Assembly: GCF_003952185.1 (NCBI RefSeq)
Contig: NZ_RXFS01000003.1
Location: 1 to 64,000, forward strand
Direction: 5' to 3'
Source: Variovorax sp. 679
GTDB taxonomy: Bacteria > Pseudomonadota > Gammaproteobacteria > Burkholderiales > Burkholderiaceae_C
DNA: 64,000 nt
How positions within the stretch are numbered: the first letter of the stretch is position 1; each line of letters begins with the position of its first letter. The position numbers and the translations under genes are program-made. Positions 34,542-43,042 of the stretch are shown here, in pieces. Below the pieces are notes generated by a model. The model saw nothing but the letters and a program-made list of their open reading frames with translations. It did not search any database and had not been told where the DNA came from.

Positions 34542-35384
34542 TCAGATGCCGGCAACCTGGCGGAAGATGGGCGAGCGGAACGAATCGCCCTGGCTGAAAT
34601 GAGCCATTTCCTTGCGAAAGAGCGGACCGACGCGGGCATAGCTCGGCTTGCAAGTGGGCAGTTCCCGAAAGGTGGCGTCATCGCCGAAGAAGCGCATCAC
34701 CAGGGTGTGACGGGTGGGGCAGCCGGCGTCGACCGGGGCGCCGCCGTGCAGCGAACGCGGGTGCAGGAACACGATGTCACCGGGGTCGATGTCGAAGGAG
34801 ACGATGTCCCACGACGTAGGGTCACGCGCCAAGTCCTTGTCGATGTGCGGCAGGCGGGGGTAGGTGCCGTCGCCGTAGAGCGGATCCGTCGGATCGTCGG
34901 CGCTCATGAAGCTGGCGCCGTCGTACTGGATGCCCAGGTGCGAACCGCGCACGATCTCCAGCGAGTTCCTCTTGGGAATCTTCTGGAAGGTGATCCAGGC
35001 GTTGCCCCAGTGGCGGCCGGCCCAGGGCAGATTGGCCGTGTCCTGATGCCAGGGACCACGACCGCTCTTGCCTCCTTCCTTGGCGAAGATCTCCTCGGCG
35101 AAGTACCAGACGTTCTCCGAGCCCCACAGCTCCTGGAAGATCTGCCCGAAGGGCAGCGACGCTGCCAGTTCGTCCAGCTTGGCCTTGGCCTCGGGGTTGG
35201 CATTGTCGATATGGGTCTCCAGCGCAGTCCCGTTCAGGCCCCGGTAGACGTGGGGACCGGGGTTGGCCATGTCCCACTTGAAGGCGTCGTAGCACCGGGC
35301 CAGTTGGGTTTCGTCGAGACAGTTCTTGAAGACGGTGGCACCGTCGTTGCGGAACTGGTCGCGCATCTCGGGGGTGGTCAGCAT
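34542..35384 (-). CDS. Phytanoyl-CoA dioxygenase family protein
   Basis: A 280-residue Fe(II)/2-oxoglutarate dioxygenase. The metal triad is visible as His113-x-Asp115 (GPWHQDTAN) and His213 (SLHGGAP), with Arg225 placed for 2-oxoglutarate binding. The family hydroxylates CoA esters (phytanoyl-CoA) or small molecules such as ectoine precursors. AAGGAG lies 8 bases before the ATG. It is the first gene of a minus-strand operon running to the CoA ligase at 28545, behind two TetR-like operators. Confidence 0.85.
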   Translation of the reverse strand: MLTTPEMRDQFRNDGATVFKNCLDETQLARCYDAFKWDMANPGPHVYRGLNGTALETHIDNANPEAKAKLDELAASLPFGQIFQELWGSENVWYFAEEIFAKEGGKSGRGPWHQDTANLPWAGRHWGNAWITFQKIPKRNSLEIVRGSHLGIQYDGASFMSADDPTDPLYGDGTYPRLPHIDKDLARDPTSWDIVSFDIDPGDIVFLHPRSLHGGAPVDAGCPTRHTLVMRFFGDDATFRELPTCKPSYARVGPLFRKEMAHFSQGDSFRSPIFRQVAGI

Positions 35385-35458
35385 GGTGAGGCTCCTTTGT
35401 GATCGGGCAGCAGAAATTTCCTTGCCCTGAATGCCTCACTGTAGCCATCCATCCAATT

Positions 35459-35517
35459 TTACACAACAGTCGTTCTGTTAATGAAATCCCATATTTACAT
35501 GACACTCGTTGTGTAAT
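35459..35517. promoter_or_regulatory. Tandem TetR-like operators before the dioxygenase operon
   Basis: Two related 23-bp imperfect palindromes, TTACACAACAG-TCGTTCTGTTAA (35459-35481) and TTACATGACAC-TCGTTGTGTAAT (35495-35517), are 36 bp apart centre to centre. A third copy lies upstream of the MBL gene. They sit 75-133 bp before the dioxygenase start in an AT-rich promoter region. The adjacent TetR gene is the natural candidate repressor. Confidence 0.62.
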
Positions 35518-35716
35518 ATTTAGACCCCCTAAGGGGAAACGAAGCTGACGCGAGGAAAGCTGTTGCCAGAACATGACGGCCACGACTGCACCGCAGCGAG
35601 GGGTCGCTGCGAATTCTCGTGTCGGGTATCAGGGGCAATCGGCCCCCACGGCACCATCGCGGCCGGCGCCGAAGCGACGCGCAGCATCGCTGCGCGCGCA
35701 GAGATGACAGTGCGGC

Positions 35717-36418
35717 CTAGCCGGCGTTCGCGCTGCGCGATCCGGGTGCGGGTTGCACGCCAGATGCCGGAGCGATCAGGACGCCTATAGCGTCGATGAG
35801 CGCCCGGATCCGCTTGGAAGTGAAGCGCTTGGGCTCGACGGGATACATCAGCATCCAGCCGTCCCCCATCGCGCTGAGTTGATCGGCAAGCAGGTCGGCC
35901 GGAATGTCGCAGCGAACGCTCCCTTGCTCCTGCGCTTCCTTGAGGATCGACGTCTGGATTTTGCGAAATTGCGCATAGCGCCGGGCGATCACCTCGGCGA
36001 ATGCGGGCTCATACCGCCCCTGCGCCAGCAACTCAGAAGTCGCAGGCCAGAACCGTGTGTTGCGCTCGTTCAGCTGCAGCCAGTGTTCGAAGAGCAACCG
36101 GATGTCACCCTTTTCCCGGACCGACTCCAGCATGGCATCGAAGCGATCGAACGCGCTTTCCAGCAACGCGACGATGAGCTCCTCCTTGTTTGCGAAGTAG
36201 TACGTCACGGCACCGGTCGAGTGCCCGGCGTACTGCGCGACCGTGCGCAGCGATGCCTTCGCATAGCCTTCCCGTGCGATCACCGATGCCGCAGCCCTGA
36301 GCAACTCCTTGCGCTTGATTTCGGGGTCGCCGGCGGGGCGCCCCCTTGTCGGCGTCTGCCCACGCTCCCCGGCGCCGTGCGCTGGCTTGGTCTTCTTATC
36401 TGACATCGTTGAGGTCAT
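35717..36418 (-). CDS. TetR family transcriptional regulator
   Basis: A 233-residue protein with a basic disordered start, a TetR helix-turn-helix at about residues 35-82 (LLRAAASVIAREGYAKASLRTVAQYAGHSTGAVTYYFANKEELI) and an alpha-helical ligand domain with a BetI-like C-terminal half (LFEHWLQLNERNTRFWPATSELLA). It lies between the MBL gene and the dioxygenase operon, both of which carry the same operator sequence. Repression relieved by the substrate or its CoA ester is the likely mode. Confidence 0.88.
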   Translation of the reverse strand: MTSTMSDKKTKPAHGAGERGQTPTRGRPAGDPEIKRKELLRAAASVIAREGYAKASLRTVAQYAGHSTGAVTYYFANKEELIVALLESAFDRFDAMLESVREKGDIRLLFEHWLQLNERNTRFWPATSELLAQGRYEPAFAEVIARRYAQFRKIQTSILKEAQEQGSVRCDIPADLLADQLSAMGDGWMLMYPVEPKRFTSKRIRALIDAIGVLIAPASGVQPAPGSRSANAG

Positions 36419-36536
36419 CCACGAACAACTTGCACATCCATATCCATTCCTCGTGGACCGAAGCGATCGGTTTCGTCGGCCAAGATCCCACGGTACTCAG
36501 TTTAGTAGGCGCCCATGGGCACCACGAAGACTGCCA

Positions 36537-37469
36537 TCAAGCGGTGCGATAGACACCCCGCCCGTCGACCTGCACCTGCCCGTCGGCCAGCAACTCGACC
36601 AGGTGTTGCGAGATGGTGCGGGTCTCCGCATCGACCACCCAGGGGCTTTCATAGCCCGGCGGATACAGCATCCGATGCTGGGCCAGCTGCGCCAGCGTCT
36701 TTGGCGATTCGCGCAGCAGGTCCAGCAGCCGCTGCGCGCGCTCGTCGAACTTGGCGGCGAAGGCCGCGAGATCGCGCAGAAATCGCTCTCTCTCGGTGTA
36801 CACGCCACGGTGGTGCGAGGTGACCCACACCTTGGCCGGAATGTCCGGCAGCCGCGCCAGACTGCGGCGGAAATCCCGCAAGCTGGAGCCGGCGTCGCCG
36901 TAGTAGGGACCGAAGCCGGTCAAGTCGATGTCGCCGATGAATGCAACGCCCTCCGGCTCGACCAGCAGCACGGTGTGGCCGGCCGTGTGGCCGGGCATGT
37001 GAAAGGCCCGGATGCCCGTCCGGCCCAGGTCCCACCTCGCACCGTCCACGTAGCCTCTTGCATCAGGTCGCGGAGCATAGAAGAAGTCGCGTTGGAACTT
37101 GGCGAGCATGTCTTGGATGACGGCCGGATCGGTCATGCCGAAGGCTTTGAGCATGCCGTCCCAACCTTGCGCCGCAGGCAAGTCTGCTTCGTGCACATGC
37201 ACCGCCGCGGCGGGCAGACGGTGCAGCCCAGCCATGTGGTCTTCGTGCACATGCCCCATGACCACCAACTCGGTGGCGTCGAACTCGGGACCGATGTGGT
37301 TGGCAACGATCGGCGTATCGAAAGCGGCGCGCGTATCGGTGCCACGTATGAGCACTTGGTTGCCATCGGGATACTTGCCATTCTTCTCGCCGAAGAAAAC
37401 CGAGACGCGGCCAAAATCAATGCGGCTGACGGCAGTTAAAGGATCGGTTTGGTGGAAGACAGCGCTCAT
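36537..37469 (-). CDS. MBL-fold metallo-hydrolase
   Basis: A 310-residue metallo-beta-lactamase-fold protein. The metal motif HVHEDH spans residues 73-78; HMPGHTAGHT, FIGDIDLTGFGPYYGD and TSHHRGVY supply the later metal-binding and catalytic positions. The C-terminal 80 residues look like a winged-helix extension (LLRESPKTLAQLAQHRMLYPP). It may hydrolyse a thioester or lactone. It is the first gene of a unit with the TetR gene, 118 bp apart. Confidence 0.82.
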   Translation of the reverse strand: MSAVFHQTDPLTAVSRIDFGRVSVFFGEKNGKYPDGNQVLIRGTDTRAAFDTPIVANHIGPEFDATELVVMGHVHEDHMAGLHRLPAAAVHVHEADLPAAQGWDGMLKAFGMTDPAVIQDMLAKFQRDFFYAPRPDARGYVDGARWDLGRTGIRAFHMPGHTAGHTVLLVEPEGVAFIGDIDLTGFGPYYGDAGSSLRDFRRSLARLPDIPAKVWVTSHHRGVYTERERFLRDLAAFAAKFDERAQRLLDLLRESPKTLAQLAQHRMLYPPGYESPWVVDAETRTISQHLVELLADGQVQVDGRGVYRTA

Positions 37470-37708
37470 GCTGCCTCATTCCTGGTCATGCCGAACAGCC
37501 GATCGATGCATCTCATCCCTCTGCAAAGAGGCAATGTCCCATTCTCTTGGTCCCACCGCATGCCCCTTCTCCCCTGCATGGCAACTATCGAAGTGAAGCG
37601 ACCTCGACGAGGGCAGCTTCGCTCCCAGTGGAATCTCCCGTCTGATGCTTGCATGGCGCGACCTCCCAACTCAAAGCAAAAAGTCAAAGACTAGCAAATC
37701 ACATGATT

Positions 37709-37731
37709 TTTTACAACGATCGTTTTGCGAA
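37709..37731. promoter_or_regulatory. TetR-like operator before the MBL gene
   Basis: ACAACGATCGTTTTGCGAA within 37713-37731 matches the first operator before the dioxygenase operon at the positions ACAAC, TCGTT, TG and AA. It lies about 240 bp before the MBL start, so a promoter with a long leader or an upstream start would be needed. Confidence 0.5.
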
Positions 37732-37852
37732 TGCATGAGCGACGAACAAGGCCGCCGATGCGCCACAGCGGGATCAGACCAAGGGCCGGTCTTCTCCGCG
37801 GAACGAGCAAGACCACAGCCCCACGGGTTCCGGCTTCCTATGAATTTCCTAT

Positions 37853-38350
37853 CTAGTCCAATCGCACTGAAGGGCGCAGTCGTGCATTCAGCAGGTCCAC
37901 CAGCCACAGCAGGCTGCCTCGAGCGAAGCCATGCAGCCTGGCCTGATGGCTCCGATACAGCAGCACGTGGCTGAGCTGGGCCAAACGTCCTTTGAAGGTC
38001 ACACCTTTGAACATGCCCGTTTTTCCCAGCGAACCATAGGCGTCGTAATCGGCCAAGGAAACCAGGGCACCGAAGTCGGTGTGGCTGAAATCCGGCACCT
38101 GCGTGCAGTACTCAAGCGCAGCAGGCAGGTGACGAATCAGGTGCTGCGCCTGCTGATGCGCCACCTGTGCTGTGGGCGGCAACGGCAGATCACCGCCGAT
38201 AGGCACTAGGCTCGCGCAGTCGCCGACAGCATAAATGGAAGGATCGAGCGTTGTCTGCAGCGAGGGACGCACCAGCAACTGGTTGCTTCGGTTATCGGAG
38301 GGTTCGGTTGCGACGCACAGCAGACGTTCAGCGGGCCACACTGACAGCAA
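37853..38350 (-). pseudogene. NADH dehydrogenase type II (NDH-2), C-terminal remnant
   Basis: A 165-residue frame whose residues from about 22 match the C-terminal third of NDH-2: NRSNQLLVRPSLQTTLDPSIYAVGDCASL (second FAD-binding block), LPPTAQVAHQQAQHL, FGALVSLADYDAYGSLG and the membrane-associated end GSLLWLVDLLNARLRPSVRL. The first 250 residues with the FAD and NADH Rossmann motifs are missing; sequence before position 38310 on the coding strand is unrelated. It should be non-functional. Confidence 0.75.
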
Positions 38351-38984
38351 CCTGTCTGGAGGGGGCGTACACGAAGGACAGCTATGCAGCGATTGCAGAC
38401 ATCGCCTGCGAAGCGACCGACGTCTGCTTTAAGCTCGATCGCACTCTCACGAGTCCTGTGGAAGGAGCCGCGACACCGACTACCCGGCGACAGCGCTAGA
38501 AAGACCGATCCACGCGGAATGCGGGCCCCTTTATCGCACGCGCGGCATCGCAACTGGCCGTCGGACGAGTGAGAAGAGACCGCGACTGCTTTCGCTGGAT
38601 CAGTCTTTGGCATTGCGCCCGCCGCACTGTTCTCGGAGCACATCCGCGAACTCGTGCCACCATGCCACCGATACGTCAGGGTGCGGCCGGCAATCACGAT
38701 AGGGCCGGAGAGCGCCCACAGGGACTGCTGCGCCTACGGGCCGACGCTGCTTCGTGCGCGGCCCGTGCGTGGACTTGGCGCGATGGCCGGCCACAAAGGA
38801 GCACAAGAATGCAGACTAGGCTCAGCGGTCTGCATGCCGCAAGAGCGGGCGTTCGTTCCCTCACCCGTGGCTGCAGCCGAACGCAACGCCCGCGCCCGCC
38901 GGCGGGCGCGGGCGCGGCACGATTTGCCGGCTGTGCGGGTTGACGTCCACTCGAGAGCGCCTTCGGGCGCCCTCGCCTTACGGT
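38351..38984. other. Region without a recognisable gene beside the NDH-2 remnant
   Basis: About 630 bp with only short overlapping frames, none with family resemblance or a good ribosome site. CGAAGGACAGCTATGC at 38370-38385 resembles CGAAGGACGGCTATGC near 1302-1317. A GC-only run (GCCCGCGCCCGCC…) lies at 38889-38910. It looks like degraded DNA from the event that truncated the NDH-2 gene. Confidence 0.4.
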
Positions 38985-39392
38985 TCATCCGACTTCAACA
39001 TTGATTCGCCGCGGCTTGGCGTGCTCGGCCTTGGGGATACGCAGTTTCAACACGCCCTGCGCCAGCTCGGCGGACACCTTCTCGGTGTCCAGTTCCTTGC
39101 TGAGCGTGAAGACGCGGCGAAACCGACCCAGGCCGACCTCGGTGTGGCTGGTCTTCAGGTCATCCGGCACGCTCAGGCCCGACTCCGCCTCGATGGTCAA
39201 GGTCTCCGCCTCGACATGAAGATTCAGCTTGTCGCGCGACACACCGGGCAGATCGGCGTAGAGCGTGATGCCCCCGGCGTCTTCCACCACGTCGACAGGT
39301 GGCGTGAGGGCCGCGCCCTGATAGCGTGGCGCCTGCCCACGATCCATGGGCTCCGGCTCGCTGGGCGATGCGGTCTGTACGTCATTGCTCAT
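38985..39392 (-). CDS. Hsp20/alpha-crystallin small heat-shock protein
   Basis: A 135-residue sHSP: disordered N-terminus, an alpha-crystallin domain (about 40-130) with PPVDVVEDAGGITLYADLPGV at its start and the A-x-x-x-GVL motif in AELAQGVLKLRIPK near the end. ATG 39392 is preferred to 39401 because AAGGAG is then 10 bases away. It holds unfolding proteins for refolding by DnaK or GroEL. It is the third gene of the heat-shock operon. Confidence 0.88.
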   Translation of the reverse strand: MSNDVQTASPSEPEPMDRGQAPRYQGAALTPPVDVVEDAGGITLYADLPGVSRDKLNLHVEAETLTIEAESGLSVPDDLKTSHTEVGLGRFRRVFTLSKELDTEKVSAELAQGVLKLRIPKAEHAKPRRINVEVG

Positions 39393-39410
39393 GATGTTCA
39401 TCTCCTTGTT

Positions 39411-39848
39411 TCACTGGACGGCGATGCGCCGTGGCTGTGCCGAGGCCCGGCGGCGGACCGTGATGCGCAGTACACCGTCGCGCAGCCGGGCCTCGACGGC
39501 CTCCGGATCGGCATCGTCCGGCAGCGTGAGGACACGGCGAAACGGCCCCTCGAAGCGCTCGTTGATGTGCACGGCCGACTTGGCCTGCGCATCGGGAAGC
39601 AGGCTCTTGCGCTCGCCCGCGATGGTCATGAGACCACGCTCGAGGTTGATCTCCAGCGTGGCCGGGTCGACGCCGGGGGCGAACGCGAAGATCTCCAGCG
39701 CCTGCGGCGTGGCGCCCACGTTCAACGCGGGAAATCCGTTGCTGCCGTAGCCGCGAATGGTGGGTGACAGATCGAACGCCTGCTGCATGTCCCGTTGCAG
39801 GCGATCCATTTCGGCCAGCATGTCGCGCGGGAAGAAAGATCGGTACAT
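39411..39848 (-). CDS. Hsp20/alpha-crystallin small heat-shock protein
   Basis: A 145-residue class A-like sHSP starting MYRSFFPRDMLAEMDRLQRDMQQAFD, with an alpha-crystallin domain (PALNVGATPQALEIFAFAPGV … FEGPFRRVLTLPDDAD … RLRDGVLRITV). AGGAGG lies 7 bases upstream. Two different sHSPs side by side probably form mixed or division-of-labour oligomers. Confidence 0.88.
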   Translation of the reverse strand: MYRSFFPRDMLAEMDRLQRDMQQAFDLSPTIRGYGSNGFPALNVGATPQALEIFAFAPGVDPATLEINLERGLMTIAGERKSLLPDAQAKSAVHINERFEGPFRRVLTLPDDADPEAVEARLRDGVLRITVRRRASAQPRRIAVQ

Positions 39849-39897
39849 GGGAAACCTCCTGTCAAATCAATTGAACCTGAACAGAATCGAGCTGCCC

Positions 39898-40233
39898 TCA
39901 CTGGGGCAGGCCGTGCGTGCCCGTCGGCCGCGCAGCGCCATCGCTGTCCGCGCGGTGCCGTGCAAAGATCCGGGAGGGTCGCTGTCGCCAGCGCGCGGTG
40001 CGCGACTGCGGGTACGAGAATTTCGCCAACTCCTCGCGCCCCTTCTGCGTGATGGCCAGCACCTGGGCGGCCGAAGGGGAGCCAGACAGCGTGGGCGAGT
40101 TCGAGGGCGCGGGGATCAGGGCAACGACGAGCCCGGCGGCCCGAAGCACCCGCACCTGATCGATGTCCGCGGTGCGATAGAACGAGACAGGCAAGCGAGA
40201 GCCGGCAATTTGCTTGAGCAAGTTCATGGCCAT
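39898..40233 (-). CDS. Small conserved-looking protein leading the sHSP operon
   Basis: A 111-residue protein. The first 50 residues (LLKQIAGSRLPVSFYRTADIDQVRVLRAAGLVVALIPAP) look structured, followed by AQVLAITQKGREELAKFSYP, which has a winged-helix-like ending; the last 30 residues are Arg-rich and low in structure. GGAGG lies upstream. It is the first gene after the sigma-32-like promoter, so it is heat-induced with the two Hsp20 genes. Function unknown. Confidence 0.65.
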   Translation of the reverse strand: MAMNLLKQIAGSRLPVSFYRTADIDQVRVLRAAGLVVALIPAPSNSPTLSGSPSAAQVLAITQKGREELAKFSYPQSRTARWRQRPSRIFARHRADSDGAARPTGTHGLPQ

Positions 40234-40275
40234 TGAATACCTCCTTTTCGGTTGACCAATTTCCGACGCAAGCGA

Positions 40276-40304
40276 ACATAGGAGCCTCCAAATCGATTTT
40301 CAAG
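40276..40304 (-). promoter_or_regulatory. Sigma-32-type heat-shock promoter
   Basis: On the minus strand CTTGAAA (40298-40304) is followed after 15 bases by CCTATGT (40276-40282), close to the sigma-32 consensus CTTGAAA and CCCCATNT. It lies 43 bp before the first gene of the sHSP operon. Confidence 0.65.
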
Positions 40305-40344
40305 AGGCGTTTTCCGACACCCGCGCGAAACGCAGGCCGACACG

Positions 40345-40373
40345 AAAAAAGCCCGGCCGCACGCGACCGGGCT
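40345..40373 (-). terminator. Rho-independent terminator of the LuxR-type gene
   Basis: AGCCCGG and CCGGGCT form a 7-bp stem with a 10-base loop; on the minus strand it is followed by TTTTTT. It ends transcription from the broken LuxR-type gene and isolates the heat-shock promoter. Confidence 0.75.
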
Positions 40374-40493
40374 GAGGTTTACAGCAAGTCCGCGGTGGTG
40401 CCGCGGGGACAAAAATCTACCGCGCCGCGCCGGCGCAGGCATGTCAGACAACTTCTGATCCTTGAACGCCAGCGCAATGGCCGGACCGACGCG

Positions 40494-41036
40494 CTAACGC
40501 GCCTGGGCGCGTCGATTCCGCAGAGCGCGTTCGAGCAACATCAGCGCGAACAACTCGCTGCGAAAGTGGATGCCGAGCCGACCGAATGCACGGTCGCGGC
40601 AGGTCTTGACCGTGGGCAACGCCAGCCCCATGTCCGCGGCGAGGCCCTTCTGCGTCATACCGAGCAGCCGCAGGCACACTTGGAGCTCCTGGGTGGTCAG
40701 CGCTAGGCACAGCCCCAGCAACCGGCCGCGCAGTTCGTCGGCAGCGTGCGCGCGAGGGCGATGTGCCATCAGCGTGCGCTCAGCGACGCGCAACTGGCAG
40801 ACTTCGGCGCCGTGGGGCGCCTGCTAATGGCGCTGACCGTGCGGCAAAGCCAGAGCGTAGACACTGAAGAGGCTCTCGGGCAGCGGTTGCAAATCTTCCG
40901 CCAGCAGCGATGTGCTGCGGCCCAGAAGATAACCGGCTAGTCGCGTCAGCGGGCGCAACCTCTGGCCGAGACCGCAGAGTTCGCGTGCGCTGCGCGTAGC
41001 ACCAGTCCGCCCACGGCCACGACGCCTGCGATACAT
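40494..41036 (-). pseudogene. LuxR-type regulator interrupted by an in-frame TAG
   Basis: Two minus-strand pieces lie in the same frame: an upstream piece (…GLGQRLRPLTRLAGYLLGRS…ALPHGQRH) ends at TAG (40824-40826), and the frame continues through QAPHGAEVCQLRVAERTLMAHRP into a LuxR helix-turn-helix (LTTQELQVCLRLLGMTQKGLAADMGLALPTVKTCRDRAFGRLGIHFRSELFAL). No frameshift is needed to join them. The N-terminal part before about 41036 is also short for the family. The C-terminal piece could still be made from ATG 40769 or TTG 40793. Confidence 0.6.
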
Positions 41037-41406
41037 CCGCCCCAGAGAACCCGGAGGGCGGATCTCGGGGGCATCCCTGCCGTTCGGCTTTTAGACGCGA
41101 GTGGCCGAGATCAGTCTGAAGCACGCATACCACGATGGGCGGGTGCGGCAGGAGGCCAGACCATGGTGTCTCAGCTGCTCGGGCGACTGCAGAGCGCTGC
41201 GTACATGTGACGATCAGTGTCTCGGAGAAATCGGGCAGGTCAGGCCCAATCTCATCTAATGTGGAATCGCGTTGACATTCAAGTCCACTTCAGGCTTATC
41301 TTTGCGGGCGACTTGGCAATCATCGCGGGTGTCCACAGACCCTCCGCTATCACCTGACCAAGTCGAAACACCCTCTCAATCTTCTGCAACGCAAGGAGCC
41401 AAGACC
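41037..41406. other. Intergenic region before the haloperoxidase-like gene
   Basis: About 370 bp without a convincing gene; the left part may be the decayed start of the LuxR-type gene. TTGACA at 41271-41276 could be a -35 box for the hydrolase, but no convincing -10 box follows at 17 bp. Nothing else was recognised. Confidence 0.35.
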
Positions 41407-42243
41407 ATGACGTACGTGACGACCAAGGACGGAGTCGAGATCTTCTACAAGGATTGGGGGCCGAAAGATGCGCAGCCCCTGGTGTTCCATCACGGCTGGC
41501 CCCTCAGTGCGGACGATTGGGACGCGCAATTGCTGTTCTTTGTCTCCAAAGGATTTCGGGTCATTGCGCACGACCGCCGCGGCCACGGCCGGTCGACGCA
41601 GGTGAGCGAAGGGCATGACATGGATCATTACGCAGCCGATGCGTCCGCCGTCGTGGAGCATCTGGATCTGAAGAACTCGGTCCATATCGGCCACTCCACC
41701 GGCGGCGGTCAGGTCGCGCGCTACGTCGCGAAGCACGGACAACCGCAGAAGCGCGTCGCCAAGGCCGTGCTGATCAGCGCGGTGCCGCCGTTGATGGTGA
41801 AAACGGGCAGCAACCCCGACGGCACGCCGGTCGAAGTGTTCGATGGCTTTCGCGCTGCGCTGGCGGCCAATCGGGCTCAGTTCTTCATCGACGTTCCAGC
41901 GGGCCCGTTCTACGGGTTCAATCGCCCGGGTGCCAAGGTCTCGCAGGGGGTCATCGACAACTGGTGGCGCCAGGGCATGATGGGCAGCACCAAGGCCCAC
42001 TACGAGGGCATCAAGGCGTTCTCGGAGACCGACCAGACGGAAGACCTGAAGGCCATCGAGGTGCCGACGCTCGTCATGGCGGGCGACGACGACCAGGTCG
42101 TTCCCTACAAGACCGGCGCGCTGCTGCAAGCCAAGCTGATCAAGAACAGCGAACTCAAGATCTATCCCGGGTTCTCGCACGGCATGTGCACGGTGAACGC
42201 GGAGGTCATCAACGCCGACCTGCTGGCTTTCATCCGCGCATGA
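41407..42243 (+). CDS. Alpha/beta hydrolase, non-heme chloroperoxidase-like
   Basis: A 278-residue protein of the cofactor-free haloperoxidase/esterase group: HHGWPLSADDWD, AHDRRGHGRS, nucleophile Ser97 in GHSTGGG, Asp in AGDDDQVVPY and His in GFSHGM. AAGGAG lies 8 bases upstream. It is cytoplasmic, with no signal peptide. Such enzymes hydrolyse esters or form peracids; the natural substrate is unknown. It is a single gene. Confidence 0.87.
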   Translation: MTYVTTKDGVEIFYKDWGPKDAQPLVFHHGWPLSADDWDAQLLFFVSKGFRVIAHDRRGHGRSTQVSEGHDMDHYAADASAVVEHLDLKNSVHIGHSTGGGQVARYVAKHGQPQKRVAKAVLISAVPPLMVKTGSNPDGTPVEVFDGFRAALAANRAQFFIDVPAGPFYGFNRPGAKVSQGVIDNWWRQGMMGSTKAHYEGIKAFSETDQTEDLKAIEVPTLVMAGDDDQVVPYKTGALLQAKLIKNSELKIYPGFSHGMCTVNAEVINADLLAFIRA

Positions 42244-42342
42244 GCCTCGCTTCAACCTGAATCCGGCATCGCGGGCGTTCGCGAGGTTATGCGAGCGCCC
42301 GTGCGCACCCGCTTCAGTGCGCGCCGCAAACCTCGAAGCGGC

Positions 42343-43026
42343 TCAGAGCAGCGCCACGACCCTTTCGGCCGTCACCTTGGCCGACTGCGGGTTCTGGCCA
42401 GTCACCAGTCGGCCGTCCACGACTGCCTTGGGGACGAACGGCAACAGGGCTTTCTCGAACCTCGCACCGCGCCGCTTCATCTCCTCCTCGGCGTTGTAGG
42501 GCACCTGCTTCGCGACCCCGGCGAGGACTTCCTCAGTCCACGAAAAGCCCGTGAGCCTGCGCCCGGCGACCAGCAGCGAGCCGTCGGACAGCCTGGTGTT
42601 CAGCAGCCCGCAGTACCCATGACACACCGACGCGACGACACCGCCGCGCTCGTAGATGTCGCGCGTGAGGCGTTGCAGCTCCTCGTCGTCGGGGAAGTCG
42701 TACATCACCGCATGGCCGCCGGTGAAGTAGATCGCATCGAAGTCCTTGGGGTCGATCTCGTCGGGCCGGGCGGTGTTGGACAGCAGCGCCATGAAGGCCG
42801 GGTCCGCCAGCCAGCGCTTGGCAGACACATCGAGGTTGGGCCACTTGAGGGAACGCGGCTCCAGCGGCGACAGGCCACCCTTGACGCTGACGAGCCGCTG
42901 CTCATAGCCTTGCGCGGCAAAGATGTCGTAGGCGTGCGTGAGCTCCGACAGCCACAGGCCCGTAGGCTCGGCTGGGTCGTCGAAATGAGCCACGTTGGTC
43001 ACGACGAGCAGGATGCGGCGGGTCAT
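42343..43026 (-). CDS. DJ-1/PfpI-type glutamine amidotransferase-like (Hsp31-like)
   Basis: A 227-residue protein: FTGGHAVMYDFPDDEELQRL and the nucleophile elbow VASVCHGYCGLLN (Cys in VCHG), plus LTGFSWTEEV, as in Hsp31-type glyoxalase III/chaperone proteins. ATG 43026 follows GAAAGG; a GTG nine bases earlier is possible. It is the third gene of the MerR-linked unit and could handle reactive carbonyls. Confidence 0.82.
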   Translation of the reverse strand: MTRRILLVVTNVAHFDDPAEPTGLWLSELTHAYDIFAAQGYEQRLVSVKGGLSPLEPRSLKWPNLDVSAKRWLADPAFMALLSNTARPDEIDPKDFDAIYFTGGHAVMYDFPDDEELQRLTRDIYERGGVVASVCHGYCGLLNTRLSDGSLLVAGRRLTGFSWTEEVLAGVAKQVPYNAEEEMKRRGARFEKALLPFVPKAVVDGRLVTGQNPQSAKVTAERVVALL

Positions 43027-43042
43027 CGATGGCACCTTTCTT

